Shown here: piece after piece, positions 1 to 7,457 of the stretch
Layout of the letters: every line of letters begins with the position of its first letter
Position numbering within the stretch: the stretch's first letter is position 1
Source of the DNA: Azospirillum humicireducens
GTDB taxonomy: Bacteria > Pseudomonadota > Alphaproteobacteria > Azospirillales > Azospirillaceae
Assembly (NCBI RefSeq): GCF_001639105.2
Contig: NZ_CP028902.1
Location: 471,540-503,611 of the forward strand
Direction of reading: 5' to 3'
DNA length: 32,072 nt
Position numbers and translations under genes: made by a program
The notes under the pieces: model-generated
Told to the model about the DNA's origin: nothing
The model's database searches: none
The model's input: the letters and a program-made list of their open reading frames with translations, nothing else

Positions 1-1011
1 GCTCTTCGGCTTCTTCGTCACCGCTTCCAGGAAGCGGTAGTCGATGTTCTTCACCGCGGCGTCGGACACGTCATGGCTGATGTATTTCAGCTCCCGCATC
101 ATGATGGCGATGGCGACGGTGCTGTCCTTGTGGATGGAGTAGTCGGGGAAGGCGTTCTCCAGCGACGCGGCGGCGATGTCCTTGTTGAGGCCGGTGTATT
201 TGTTGATGGTGTCGACCCAGACGGTGCGGTCGGTCTTCAGCTTGTCGACCAGCGCCACCACCGAGGCGACCGTGGCCTCGACCGCCTTGGGATGCTCCTT
301 GATCACGTCGGACCGCGTGACGATCAGGTTGGTCAGATTGCCGGCCGCCTGGTCGTAGGGCAGCGCGAAATGCGCGCCGACGCCGGTGCTGCGGATCTGC
401 GAGGCGAAGGGCTCCACCGTGCAGATCACGTCGACCTCGCCGCGCTGCAGGGCGGCGGCATGGTCGGACGGGTTCGGGATGTTGATGAACTGGACGTCCT
501 TGTTGACGTCGATGCCGTGCTTCTGCAAGGCGCCGCGCATGTGGATGTCCTGCGCGTTCCCGCGCGATGCCGCGACGCGCAGCGGTTCGCCCTTCGCCTT
601 GCGGGAGGCGGCCAGCGCCTTCAGCCCGGCCCAGTCGCCGGCCTTCAGGTCGATGCCCTTGGCGGTGACGATCTCCGACCCGCCATTGACCTGACCGGAA
701 ATGGCGACGACGTCGAAGCCCTTGTCCAGCGCGGTGACGTAGTGGAGGTAAGTGACCTGCGCCACGTCGATGCTCTTGGACACCAGCGCGGTCAGCACGT
801 CGTTGCCGGAATTGAAGTTGATCGCCTCGATCGACACGCCCTTGGCCAGATCGGGCGTCAGCGCCATCGGCAGGCAATGGGCGCATTTGGCGAAGCCGAG
901 CTTCACGGCGTCCGCATCGGCGGCCTCTGCCGTCGGAGCGGCGGCGGCCAGCCCGGACAGGGCCAGCGTCATGGCGGCGGCGGCGTTCAGGGTGAGGGAC
1001 CGGATCGACAT
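1..1011 (-). CDS. ABC transporter substrate-binding protein, NitT/TauT type (3' end outside window)
   Basis: Partial gene: 337 codons are open from the ATG at 1011 down to the window edge, and the stop lies outside. It encodes a secreted periplasmic binding protein of the nitrate/sulfonate/taurine (NMT1/ThiY-like) class that would deliver a small solute to an ABC importer. Residues 1 to about 30 form a signal peptide (MSIRSLTLNAAAAMTLALSG then an Ala-rich stretch). The fold-typical text follows: GFAKCAHCLPMAL near residue 40, GNDVLTALVSKSIDVAQV, then PNPSDHAAALQRGEVDVIC and EPFASQIRSTG. A GGAG-type ribosome site lies about 10 nt upstream. The CAHC motif at the mature N-terminus is unusual. 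No permease or ATPase is visible because the gene runs off the window. The substrate cannot be told from sequence. It is divergent from the GntR regulator at 1237, which probably controls it. Confidence 0.85.
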   Translation of the reverse strand, partial: MSIRSLTLNAAAAMTLALSGLAAAAPTAEAADADAVKLGFAKCAHCLPMALTPDLAKGVSIEAINFNSGNDVLTALVSKSIDVAQVTYLHYVTALDKGFDVVAISGQVNGGSEIVTAKGIDLKAGDWAGLKALAASRKAKGEPLRVAASRGNAQDIHMRGALQKHGIDVNKDVQFINIPNPSDHAAALQRGEVDVICTVEPFASQIRSTGVGAHFALPYDQAAGNLTNLIVTRSDVIKEHPKAVEATVASVVALVDKLKTDRTVWVDTINKYTGLNKDIAAASLENAFPDYSIHKDSTVAIAIMMRELKYISHDVSDAAVKNIDYRFLEAVTKKPKS

Positions 1012-1069
1012 GAGGCTTCGGCTCCAGATGCGGTTGCGTTTCCACCTCTGTCGCAAGCCTCATGCCAGA

Positions 1070-1079
1070 TTGTATACAA
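1070..1079. promoter_or_regulatory. Palindromic operator candidate for the GntR regulator
   Basis: TTGTATACAA is a perfect 10-bp palindrome in the AT-rich intergenic region between the divergent binding-protein and GntR genes. FCD/VanR-type GntR regulators typically recognise short TNGTNNACNA-like palindromes, and this one fits. It lies about 59 nt upstream of the binding-protein ATG and about 158 nt upstream of the regulator ATG. The TATACAAT-like core could also serve as a -10 element on the minus strand. Assignment to this regulator is inferred from position. Confidence 0.5.
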
Positions 1080-1236
1080 AATTTCTATTCTTGATTTTCC
1101 GTTATATTTCAATGCATTAAACAAGTTACGACAACAAGCGCCATCTGCGAGGTTCCTTGCCTTGTTTTTGAGCGCATGGCATCGTTTGCGCATGAATGCC
1201 CAAGTATGCAGCAAAACAGGCCGCGCCGGATCGACC

Positions 1237-1944
1237 ATGGACAGCCCCGCAAAACCCGCCATCGGCCCCCTGCGCCGCGAAACGCTGCATCACTCCGCGG
1301 TGGCGGAGCTGCGGGCGATGATCCTTGAGGGGGAGTTGCCGCCCGGCCGCCGCGTGCCGGAGATGGAGCTGTGCGAGCAGCTGGGCGTTTCCCGCACGCC
1401 GTTGCGTGAGGCCTTGCGCGTGTTGGCGGCCGAAGGGCTGGTGGAATTGCGCCCGCACCGCGGCGCGGTGGTGACGCCCATCGATCCCACGGAGATCGCG
1501 GCGATCTTCGAGGTGATGGAAGCGCTGGAGAGCCTCGCCGGCCGGCTCGCCTGCGCCAACGGCTCGGCCGAGGCATTCGCGGAACTGTGCCGGCTGCACG
1601 GGGAACTCGTCGCCCAGTTCCAGGCAGGGGAGCGTGCGGCCTATTCCGCCACCAACCGCCGCATCCATGGCTGGATCGTCACCATGGCCGGCAATCCAGT
1701 GCTGGAGGCGACCTACCGCGGCTTCGCCGCCCAACTCAACCGGGCGCGTTCACTGGCGAACTACGATGCCGGCCGCTGGCAGGACTCGCTGGCAGAGCAT
1801 GAGGCGGTCATGGAGGCCCTGCGCCGCCGCGATGCCGCCACAACCGCCGCCCTGCTGGCCGACCACAGCCGCCGCACCGCCGATGCGGTCCTGCGCAGCC
1901 TGCGGCAGGATGGGAACGAGGGTGGTCTCAGCGCGAACCGGTGA
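1237..1944 (+). CDS. GntR-family transcriptional regulator, FCD subfamily
   Basis: A 235-aa DNA-binding regulator. Residues about 18-80 form the winged helix-turn-helix (AVAELRAMILEGELPPGRRV, LCEQLGVSRTPLREALRVL, GLVELRPHRGAVVTP). Residues about 90-220 form the helical FCD effector domain, with three histidines at the usual metal-site positions (His144 in NRRIHGW, His188 in AEHEAVMEAL, His210 in ADHSRR). FCD regulators usually sense small organic acids. I chose the ATG at 1237, 17 residues before the first HTH helix; an in-frame ATG at 1192 would add 15 poorly conserved-looking residues. Neither has a strong ribosome site. It is divergent from the ABC binding protein, and its 3' end overlaps the convergent glycerate kinase gene by 17 nt. 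It could regulate the binding protein and possibly the adjacent hydroxyacid cluster. Confidence 0.88.
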   Translation: MDSPAKPAIGPLRRETLHHSAVAELRAMILEGELPPGRRVPEMELCEQLGVSRTPLREALRVLAAEGLVELRPHRGAVVTPIDPTEIAAIFEVMEALESLAGRLACANGSAEAFAELCRLHGELVAQFQAGERAAYSATNRRIHGWIVTMAGNPVLEATYRGFAAQLNRARSLANYDAGRWQDSLAEHEAVMEALRRRDAATTAALLADHSRRTADAVLRSLRQDGNEGGLSANR

Positions 1945-3202
1945 TCAGGATCGCACGGAAATCATTGACGTTGGTCAGGGTCGGGCCGGTGACGATGCCG
2001 TCGCCCAGCCTTTCGAAGAAGCCGTGCCCATCGTTGGCGGCAAGGCTCTCCTTCGGCCGAAGCCCGAGGCCCCAGGCCCGCGCCATGCTGTCGGGGCCGA
2101 GAATGGCGCCAGCAATCTCCTCCACCCCATCGACGCCGTCGGTGTCGCCGGCCAGCGCATGCACACCGGGACAGCCGTTCAGCGCCACGCCCAACGACAG
2201 CAGAAACTCCACATTGCGACCGCCGCGGCCGGCACCGCGCACCGTCACCGTGGTCTCGCCGCCGGACAGCAGCACGCAGGGCGCGGTGAAGGGCTGCCCC
2301 CGGCGCGCCACCTGCAACGCCATGCCGGCCATCGCCTTGCCGACGTCCTTCGCCTCGCCCTCGATGGCGTCCCCCAGGATGTGGACGGCATAGCCGGCCT
2401 CGCGCGCCACCGCGGCAGCGGCCTCCAGCGCCATCTGCGGCGTGGCGACGATGCGCGTCTCAGAAGGGGCCAGCCGCGGGTCGCCGGGCTCGATGCTCTC
2501 ACCGCGGCCGCTTTCCAGCAGGTCCACCACCGCCGCCGGAACCGTGATGCCATAGCGCCGGATGATCGCCAGCGCGTCGGCGCAAGTCGTGGGATCGGCC
2601 ACCGTCGGCCCGGAGGCGATGTCCATCGGGTTGTCGCCCGGCACGTCGGAGATCAGCAGCGTGACAACCCGCGCCGGGGCGCAGGCGGCGGCCAGCCGCC
2701 CGCCCTTCACCGCCGACAGATGGCGGCGCACACAGTTCATCTCAGTGATGGTCGCGCCGGAAGCGAGCAACGCCCGGTTGACCGCCTGCTTGTCCTCCAG
2801 CGTCAGCCCGTCGAGCGGCTGCGTCAGCAGCGCGGAGCCGCCGCCGGAGATCAGGCACAGCACCAGATCGTCGGCATTGAGGCCGCGCACGAGGTCCAAA
2901 AGCTCGCTTGTCGCCGCGAGGCCGGCAGCGTCGGGAACCGGGTGCGCGGCCTCCACGATGCGAATACGCCCGCAGGGCACCGCATAGCCGTAGCGGGTGA
3001 TGACGAGTCCCGTCAGCGGTCCCGGCCAGTTGTCCTCCACCGCCCGCGCCATGGCGGCGGAGGCCTTGCCGGCACCGACCACGATCAGGCGGCCTTTCGG
3101 CGGCTCCGGCAGATGGGCCGGCAGGCACAGCGCGGGCTGCGCGGCGGCGATGGCGGCATCGAACATCCGCCGCAGGAGGTCGCGCGGGTCGGCGGCCAGC
3201 AT
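1928..3202 (-). CDS. Glycerate 2-kinase, MOFRL family (TtuD/GckA type)
   Basis: A 424-aa cytoplasmic kinase that would phosphorylate D-glycerate with ATP to 2-phosphoglycerate, the entry point to lower glycolysis. Family hallmarks seen are VVGAGKAS with Lys46 (residues 41-48), the phosphate-binding glycine loop LISGGGSALL (117-126), MNCVRRHLSAVKGG (155-168), ISDVPGDNP, and the C-terminal MOFRL part with LSGGETTVTVRG and AGDTDGVDG. The length is normal for the family. GAGG lies 6 nt upstream of the ATG at 3202. Older annotations call such proteins hydroxypyruvate reductase TtuD; the kinase assignment is the better supported one. It is the last gene of the leftward cluster with the dehydrogenase (79 nt upstream), transketolase and SDR, which fits a hydroxypyruvate to glycerate to 2-phosphoglycerate route. 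Confidence 0.88.
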   Translation of the reverse strand: MLAADPRDLLRRMFDAAIAAAQPALCLPAHLPEPPKGRLIVVGAGKASAAMARAVEDNWPGPLTGLVITRYGYAVPCGRIRIVEAAHPVPDAAGLAATSELLDLVRGLNADDLVLCLISGGGSALLTQPLDGLTLEDKQAVNRALLASGATITEMNCVRRHLSAVKGGRLAAACAPARVVTLLISDVPGDNPMDIASGPTVADPTTCADALAIIRRYGITVPAAVVDLLESGRGESIEPGDPRLAPSETRIVATPQMALEAAAAVAREAGYAVHILGDAIEGEAKDVGKAMAGMALQVARRGQPFTAPCVLLSGGETTVTVRGAGRGGRNVEFLLSLGVALNGCPGVHALAGDTDGVDGVEEIAGAILGPDSMARAWGLGLRPKESLAANDGHGFFERLGDGIVTGPTLTNVNDFRAILITGSR

Positions 3203-3281
3203 GCTGTTCCTCGCTCGGGTCGGTAATGGGAAAGGGAGGGGGCCGGTCGGTTTCCGACCACTCCCCCGGCATCGGCGTTCG

Positions 3282-4247
3282 TCAGTAGGCGCCCATCACG
3301 AGGTTGCTGGGGGAGCCGGCGACGAAGTTCTCGATGTTGTCGATCAGCTGATCGGCCAGCGCCTGCTGCGCCTCGTCCGACGCCCAGCCGAGATGCGGCG
3401 TGACGATGACGTTGGGCCGCCCGGCGATGCGCATCAGCGGGCTGTCGGCCGGCGGCGGCTCGGGCAGCGTCACGTCGAAGCCGGCGCCGCCGATCAGCCC
3501 CTCGTCCAGGGCGGACACCAGATCCTCCTCGACCACCAGACCGCCGCGCGCGGTGTTGATGATGAGCGGCCGGCGCTTCATTTGGCGGAACTCGGGCATG
3601 GCGATCATGCCGCGCGTCTCCGGCGTGAGCGGGCTGTGCAGGGTGATGATGTCGCTGGTTTCCAGCACCACGTCCCACGGCGTGTAGAGCGGGCCGAGGC
3701 CGGACTTGCCCTTGTGCGCGGCGAACAGCGGAACCATGCCGAAGGCACGGGCGATGTCGGCGACCCGCTGGCCCAGCACGCCCTCGCCGATGATGCCGAG
3801 CCGGGCGCCCTGCAAATCGTGGATGGGGTGGTTGAAGAAGCAGAACTGGCCGGATTTCTGCCATTCGCCGTCCAGCACATCCTGCCGGAAGGGCACGATG
3901 TTGCGGCGGAGCGCCAGCATCAGGGCAAAGGTGTGTTCCGGCACCGTGTTGATGGCATAACCGCGGATGTTGCTCACCGCGATGCCGTGGGTCCGGCAAT
4001 ATTCCTTGTCGACGCAATCGGTGCCGGTGGCGGCGACGGCGATCAGCTTAAGTTGGGGCAGCCGCTCCAGCAGGTCGGCCGTCAGCTGCACCTTGTTGAC
4101 GATGGCGATCTCGGCACTGGCCAGACGCTCCAGCACCTGGTCCGGCGTCGTTTGGGCATGTTCCACCAGTTCATGCGGGAAGCCCGGCTTGCGCAGGCGG
4201 ATCTGCGGGGCGAGGGTGGCACGGTCGAGGAAGACGATCTTGCGCAT
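3282..4247 (-). CDS. D-2-hydroxyacid dehydrogenase, glycerate/hydroxypyruvate type
   Basis: A 321-aa NAD(P)H-dependent dehydrogenase of the D-isomer-specific 2-hydroxyacid family, probably reducing hydroxypyruvate (or glyoxylate) to D-glycerate (glycolate). The dinucleotide loop is GIIGEGVLGQ (151-160). The catalytic triad residues are Arg234 in NTARGG, Glu263 in LPEPP and His285 in TPHLGW. The N-terminal substrate domain contains VAATGTDCVD and the NIRGYAINTVPEHT segment seen in HprA-like enzymes. The ATG at 4247 has AAGGA 7 nt upstream. The gene lies 38 nt after the transketolase and 79 nt before the glycerate kinase, an arrangement that favours hydroxypyruvate as substrate. Cofactor preference and exact substrate cannot be proved from sequence. 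Confidence 0.87.
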   Translation of the reverse strand: MRKIVFLDRATLAPQIRLRKPGFPHELVEHAQTTPDQVLERLASAEIAIVNKVQLTADLLERLPQLKLIAVAATGTDCVDKEYCRTHGIAVSNIRGYAINTVPEHTFALMLALRRNIVPFRQDVLDGEWQKSGQFCFFNHPIHDLQGARLGIIGEGVLGQRVADIARAFGMVPLFAAHKGKSGLGPLYTPWDVVLETSDIITLHSPLTPETRGMIAMPEFRQMKRRPLIINTARGGLVVEEDLVSALDEGLIGGAGFDVTLPEPPPADSPLMRIAGRPNVIVTPHLGWASDEAQQALADQLIDNIENFVAGSPSNLVMGAY

Positions 4248-4285
4248 CGCGATGTCCTTGGTCAGGAAAGGGAGTGGCGGCGCGG

Positions 4286-6271
4286 TCAGAGCCGGCGCTT
4301 GACCTCGGCCACGATGTGGGCCGCGGTGATGCCGAAGCGTTCGAACAGGGCGTCGACCGGGCCGGAAGCACCGAAGCCGCTCATGCCGATGAAGCCGCCG
4401 GTTTCGCCGACATATTTGTCCCAGCCCAGCCGGACCGCCGCCTCGACGCCGACGCGCACCGTGCCATACCCGATCACCTCGGCGCGGTAGGCGTCGTCCT
4501 GACGGTCGAACAGCTCCCAGCAGGGCATCGACACCACGGCGGTGGGGATGCCCTCGGCCTGCAGGGTCTTGCGGGCTTCGAGCGCCAGCGCGACCTCGGA
4601 ACCGGTGGCCATCAGCGTGACCAGACGTTTGCCGCCCTCGGCCTCGGCCAGCACATAGGCGCCGCGGCGCGTCAGGTTCTCTGCTCCATAAGGCCGGCCG
4701 GTGGGGGGCAACGTCTGTTTGGAGCAGACCAGCATGCTGGGACCGGTCCGGTGTTCCAGCGCGACCTCCCAGCATTCGGCGGCTTCGACCGCATCGGCCG
4801 GGCGCATCACCAGGATGTTCGGCATCGCCCGGAAAGAGGCAAGAATCTCCACCGGCTGGTGGGTCGGCCCGTTCTTGCCGACCGCCAGCGAATCGTGGCT
4901 GAAGACGTAGAGCGCCGGCAGGCCCATCAGCGCCGCCATGCGCAGCGTTGGCCGCTGATAGTCGGAAAAGGCGAGATAGGTGACGCTGACCGGAATGATC
5001 CCGCCATGCGCGGCCATGCCGTTGACCATCGCCCCCATCGCATGCTCGCGCACGCCGCAATGGACATAGGTGCCGGCCGGTTCTTCGGCGGTGAAGGAGA
5101 AGCGCGTGCGCTTGTGGTTGGTCGGCGCCTCCAGGTCGGCGCAGCCGATCATCATCTCGGGCAGAATGTCGGTGAGCAAGGTGGTGATGTCGCCGGATGC
5201 CTGGATGGAGGGCTGGGCCACCCGCTCGTCGGCCATCCGCTTCTTGTAGGCGAGAAGCGCCTCGCGCCAGCCGTCGGGCAGCCGGCCCTCGATCACACGG
5301 GTGAACTCCGCCCGCTCCTTGTCCGGCAATGCGGCAACGCGGCGGTGCCACGCGTCATATTCGCCGCCATGGCGGGCACCGGCGTCGCGCCAGGCGTTCA
5401 GAACCTCGTCCGGCACGGTGAAGGAGGGATGCGGCCAGCGGAGATTGGCCCTAGTCGCCTCCAGGTCCTCCTTGAACAGGCGGGCGCTGTGGCCGCCACG
5501 CTGGCCCTCCAGGCGCGGGATGCCGCGGGCGATCACCGTGCGGCAGGCGATCATCGATGGGCGCGGGTCCTTCTTGGCCAGCGCGATGGCCGCCGACACC
5601 GCTTCGAAATCATGGCCGTCGACCTCCTGCACATGCCAGCCGGCAACGCGGAAGCGGGCGGCGACATCCTCGCTGATCGACAGCACGGTGCTGCCGTCGT
5701 CGGTGATGCTGTTGTCGTCCCAGAAGAAGATCAGCTTGCCCAGCCGCAGATGGCCGGCGAGCTGGATGACTTCCTGCCCGACGCCCTCCTGCAGGCAGCC
5801 GTCGCCGACGAAGGCGTAGGTGTGATGGTCCACCAGGGCTGGGCCGTATTTGGCGTTCAAATAGGCTTCGGCGACCGCCATGCCGAAGGCGTTGGCGATG
5901 CCCTGGCCGAGCGGGCCGGTGGTAACCTCGATGCCGGCATCGGGATCATATTCGGGATGGCCGGCGCAATGAGACCCGAGTTCACGGAAATTCCTGATCT
6001 GGTCGAGCGAGATGCGCTCGTAGCCCAGCAGATGGAGAAGGGAGTAGATCAGCATCGACCCGTGGCCGTTCGAGAGGACGAAGCGGTCGCGGTCGGGCCA
6101 GCGCGGATCGGCCGGGTTGCATTTGAAGTGCTGCGTGAACAGGGCCGTGGCGATCTCCGCCATGCCCAGCGGCACGCCCTGGTGCCCTTCGGTGGCGCGC
6201 TCGATGGCGTCGATGGACAGGAAGCGGATCGCATTCGCCATCAGACGGGGATCAACGGCGGCGGGAATCAT
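4286..6271 (-). CDS. Transketolase, full length
   Basis: A 661-aa thiamine-diphosphate enzyme transferring two-carbon ketol units between sugar phosphates; transketolases also accept hydroxypyruvate as an irreversible donor. Residues 1-300 are the pyrophosphate domain: LSNGHGSMLIYSLLHLLGY, TTGPLGQGIANAFGMA, GDGCLQEGVGQEV (156-168) and the metal/TPP segment WDDNSITDDG. The middle pyrimidine domain has the catalytic-glutamate segment YVHCGVREHAMGAMVNGMAA and THQPVE. The C-terminal domain contains MPCWELFD. I chose the ATG at 6271 (AGGAG about 10 nt upstream), which gives the normal family length. The frame is open another 99 nt upstream, but that peptide does not look like transketolase. Sitting between an SDR and a hydroxyacid dehydrogenase, it is probably a pathway-specific second copy rather than the housekeeping enzyme. 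Confidence 0.93.
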   Translation of the reverse strand: MIPAAVDPRLMANAIRFLSIDAIERATEGHQGVPLGMAEIATALFTQHFKCNPADPRWPDRDRFVLSNGHGSMLIYSLLHLLGYERISLDQIRNFRELGSHCAGHPEYDPDAGIEVTTGPLGQGIANAFGMAVAEAYLNAKYGPALVDHHTYAFVGDGCLQEGVGQEVIQLAGHLRLGKLIFFWDDNSITDDGSTVLSISEDVAARFRVAGWHVQEVDGHDFEAVSAAIALAKKDPRPSMIACRTVIARGIPRLEGQRGGHSARLFKEDLEATRANLRWPHPSFTVPDEVLNAWRDAGARHGGEYDAWHRRVAALPDKERAEFTRVIEGRLPDGWREALLAYKKRMADERVAQPSIQASGDITTLLTDILPEMMIGCADLEAPTNHKRTRFSFTAEEPAGTYVHCGVREHAMGAMVNGMAAHGGIIPVSVTYLAFSDYQRPTLRMAALMGLPALYVFSHDSLAVGKNGPTHQPVEILASFRAMPNILVMRPADAVEAAECWEVALEHRTGPSMLVCSKQTLPPTGRPYGAENLTRRGAYVLAEAEGGKRLVTLMATGSEVALALEARKTLQAEGIPTAVVSMPCWELFDRQDDAYRAEVIGYGTVRVGVEAAVRLGWDKYVGETGGFIGMSGFGASGPVDALFERFGITAAHIVAEVKRRL

Positions 6272-6383
6272 GGGCGCAAATCTCCTCATCGCGTCCACCC
6301 GGCGGGACGCGGCCGATGCACTTGGGAATCTCGAGAAGCGGACCGGCGGTGCGGCGGCGTACAACCGCACCCCGGCATCGCGG

Positions 6384-7148
6384 TCAGCCGTGGATCAGCA
6401 TGCCGCCGTTGACGTCGATGACCGCGCCGGTGATGTAGCCGGACAGGTCGGAGGCCAGGAACAGGAAAGCGCCCGCCACGTCCTGGACGTTGCCCAGCCG
6501 GTTCAGCGGGATGCCGGCCAGGATCTCCACCTTCTTGTCGTCGCTGATCTTGCCGGCGTTGATGTCGGTCTGGATCAGGCCGGGAGTCACGCAGTTGACG
6601 CGGATGCCGTCCTTGCCCAGTTCGCGCGCCATCGCCTTGGCGAGGCCGAGCACGCCGGCCTTGGCCGCCGAATAGTGCGGGCCGCCGAGGATGCCGCCGC
6701 CGCGTTGCGCCGACACCGACGACATGCAGGCGATGGAGCCCTGGCCGCGCTGCTGCATGTGCGGGATCACCGCCTGCGACAGGTACAGCACGCCGCGCAG
6801 GTTGACGTCGAGGATGCGGTCCCAGCTTTCCGGGTCGATGTCGACGGTCTTGGCCGGCTGGGTGATGCCGGCGTTGTTGATCAGGATGTCGATCTGCCCG
6901 AAATCAGCGAGGACGCGCTCCACCGCGCCCTGGCAGGCCGCCCGGTCGGTGACATTGCAGGCATAGCCTCGATGCGTCGGCCCGATCAGCGCCGCCGCGT
7001 CGGACGCGGCCTTGCCGTCCAGATCGAGGATGGCGATTTTGGCGCCCTGTTCGGCGAACATTCTCGCGGTCGCCATGCCGATGCCGCGGAGGGAGGCGGC
7101 GCCGGAAATCACGGCAACCTTGCCGTCGAGGAGCGAACTCTGCTGCAT
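6384..7148 (-). CDS. SDR-family NAD(P)-dependent oxidoreductase
   Basis: A 254-aa classical short-chain dehydrogenase. It has the cofactor motif GAASLRGIG (16-24), Asp42 at the end of the second strand (ILDLDG, suggesting NAD preference), NNAG (91-94), the catalytic serine in MSSVSAQRG (142-150), YxxxK as Tyr159/Lys163 (HYSAAKAG), and the C-terminal SGYITGAVIDVNGG. The FabG/GolD-like profile indicates oxidation or reduction of a polyol, sugar or hydroxyacid, but the substrate is unknown. It is the first gene of the leftward cluster, 112 nt before the transketolase, and divergent from the LysR regulator gene. By position it would catalyse the entry oxidation feeding the transketolase/hydroxypyruvate route. 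Confidence 0.88.
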   Translation of the reverse strand: MQQSSLLDGKVAVISGAASLRGIGMATARMFAEQGAKIAILDLDGKAASDAAALIGPTHRGYACNVTDRAACQGAVERVLADFGQIDILINNAGITQPAKTVDIDPESWDRILDVNLRGVLYLSQAVIPHMQQRGQGSIACMSSVSAQRGGGILGGPHYSAAKAGVLGLAKAMARELGKDGIRVNCVTPGLIQTDINAGKISDDKKVEILAGIPLNRLGNVQDVAGAFLFLASDLSGYITGAVIDVNGGMLIHG

Positions 7149-7415
7149 TGTCGTGGTGCCTTTTCTGTTCGAGGAGCCGATATCCGGAACGGCGAAAGTC
7201 GTGGAAACCCGTGAATGAGGTTCGTCGGTGTTCCCGTACGGAGGAGCGCCGGGGCACGGATGCCGCAGCGGCGCCCTTCGTTCGGGCAGCCCGGCTCTAC
7301 TATCGTCTCCGGCCGGTTTATCTTAAAACCGCACCGGATCGGTGGAAATTGCCTTGGCCAGTTCTTTCAAACGGCTGCGGCGCGAGGAAAGACTTGCACC
7401 ACCGCGGACCATCTG

Positions 7416-7432
7416 GCAAACGCATCGTTTGC
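7416..7432. promoter_or_regulatory. 17-bp inverted repeat, LysR operator candidate
   Basis: GCAAACG-CAT-CGTTTGC has perfect 7-bp arms and a 3-nt spacer. It lies 26 nt upstream of the LysR start codon in the divergent region. LysR recognition sites are usually interrupted dyads about 15 bp long with a T-N11-A core, so size and position fit. Binding by this regulator is inferred. Confidence 0.55.
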
Positions 7433-7440
7433 AACAGGTC

Positions 7441-7455
7441 ATGAATTGGATTCAT
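7441..7455. promoter_or_regulatory. 15-bp inverted repeat abutting the LysR start
   Basis: ATGAAT-TGG-ATTCAT has perfect 6-bp arms and ends 2 nt before the LysR ATG at 7458. The centres of this dyad and the 7416 dyad are 24 bp apart, about two helical turns, which is the usual arrangement of LysR recognition and activation half-sites. It covers the expected ribosome-binding region, so occupancy or RNA folding could repress translation. Confidence 0.45.
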
Positions 7456-7457
7456 CT

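Larger units (their letters stand above)
7149..7457. other. Divergent regulatory region between SDR cluster and LysR gene
   Basis: This 309-nt gap holds no convincing gene. Besides the two palindromes listed separately near 7416 and 7441, it contains GGTTT and AAACC arms separated by 6 nt at 7315-7330, a weaker candidate site. Promoters for both directions must lie here, but no clear -35/-10 pair could be assigned. Confidence 0.6.

Noticed and set aside
73..1944. A 623-codon plus-strand frame that would extend the GntR regulator far upstream
   Set aside because: The first 388 codons are antisense to the ABC binding-protein gene and cross the intergenic operator; only the part from 1237 resembles a protein family.
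3282..5351. Apparent 689-residue fusion of transketolase and dehydrogenase
   Set aside because: The upstream half is an out-of-frame reading of the transketolase gene; the dehydrogenase has its own ATG and ribosome site at 4247.
4286..6370. Transketolase start at 6370
   Set aside because: The extra 33 residues are unlike transketolase and the ATG at 6271 has a better ribosome site and gives the usual length.
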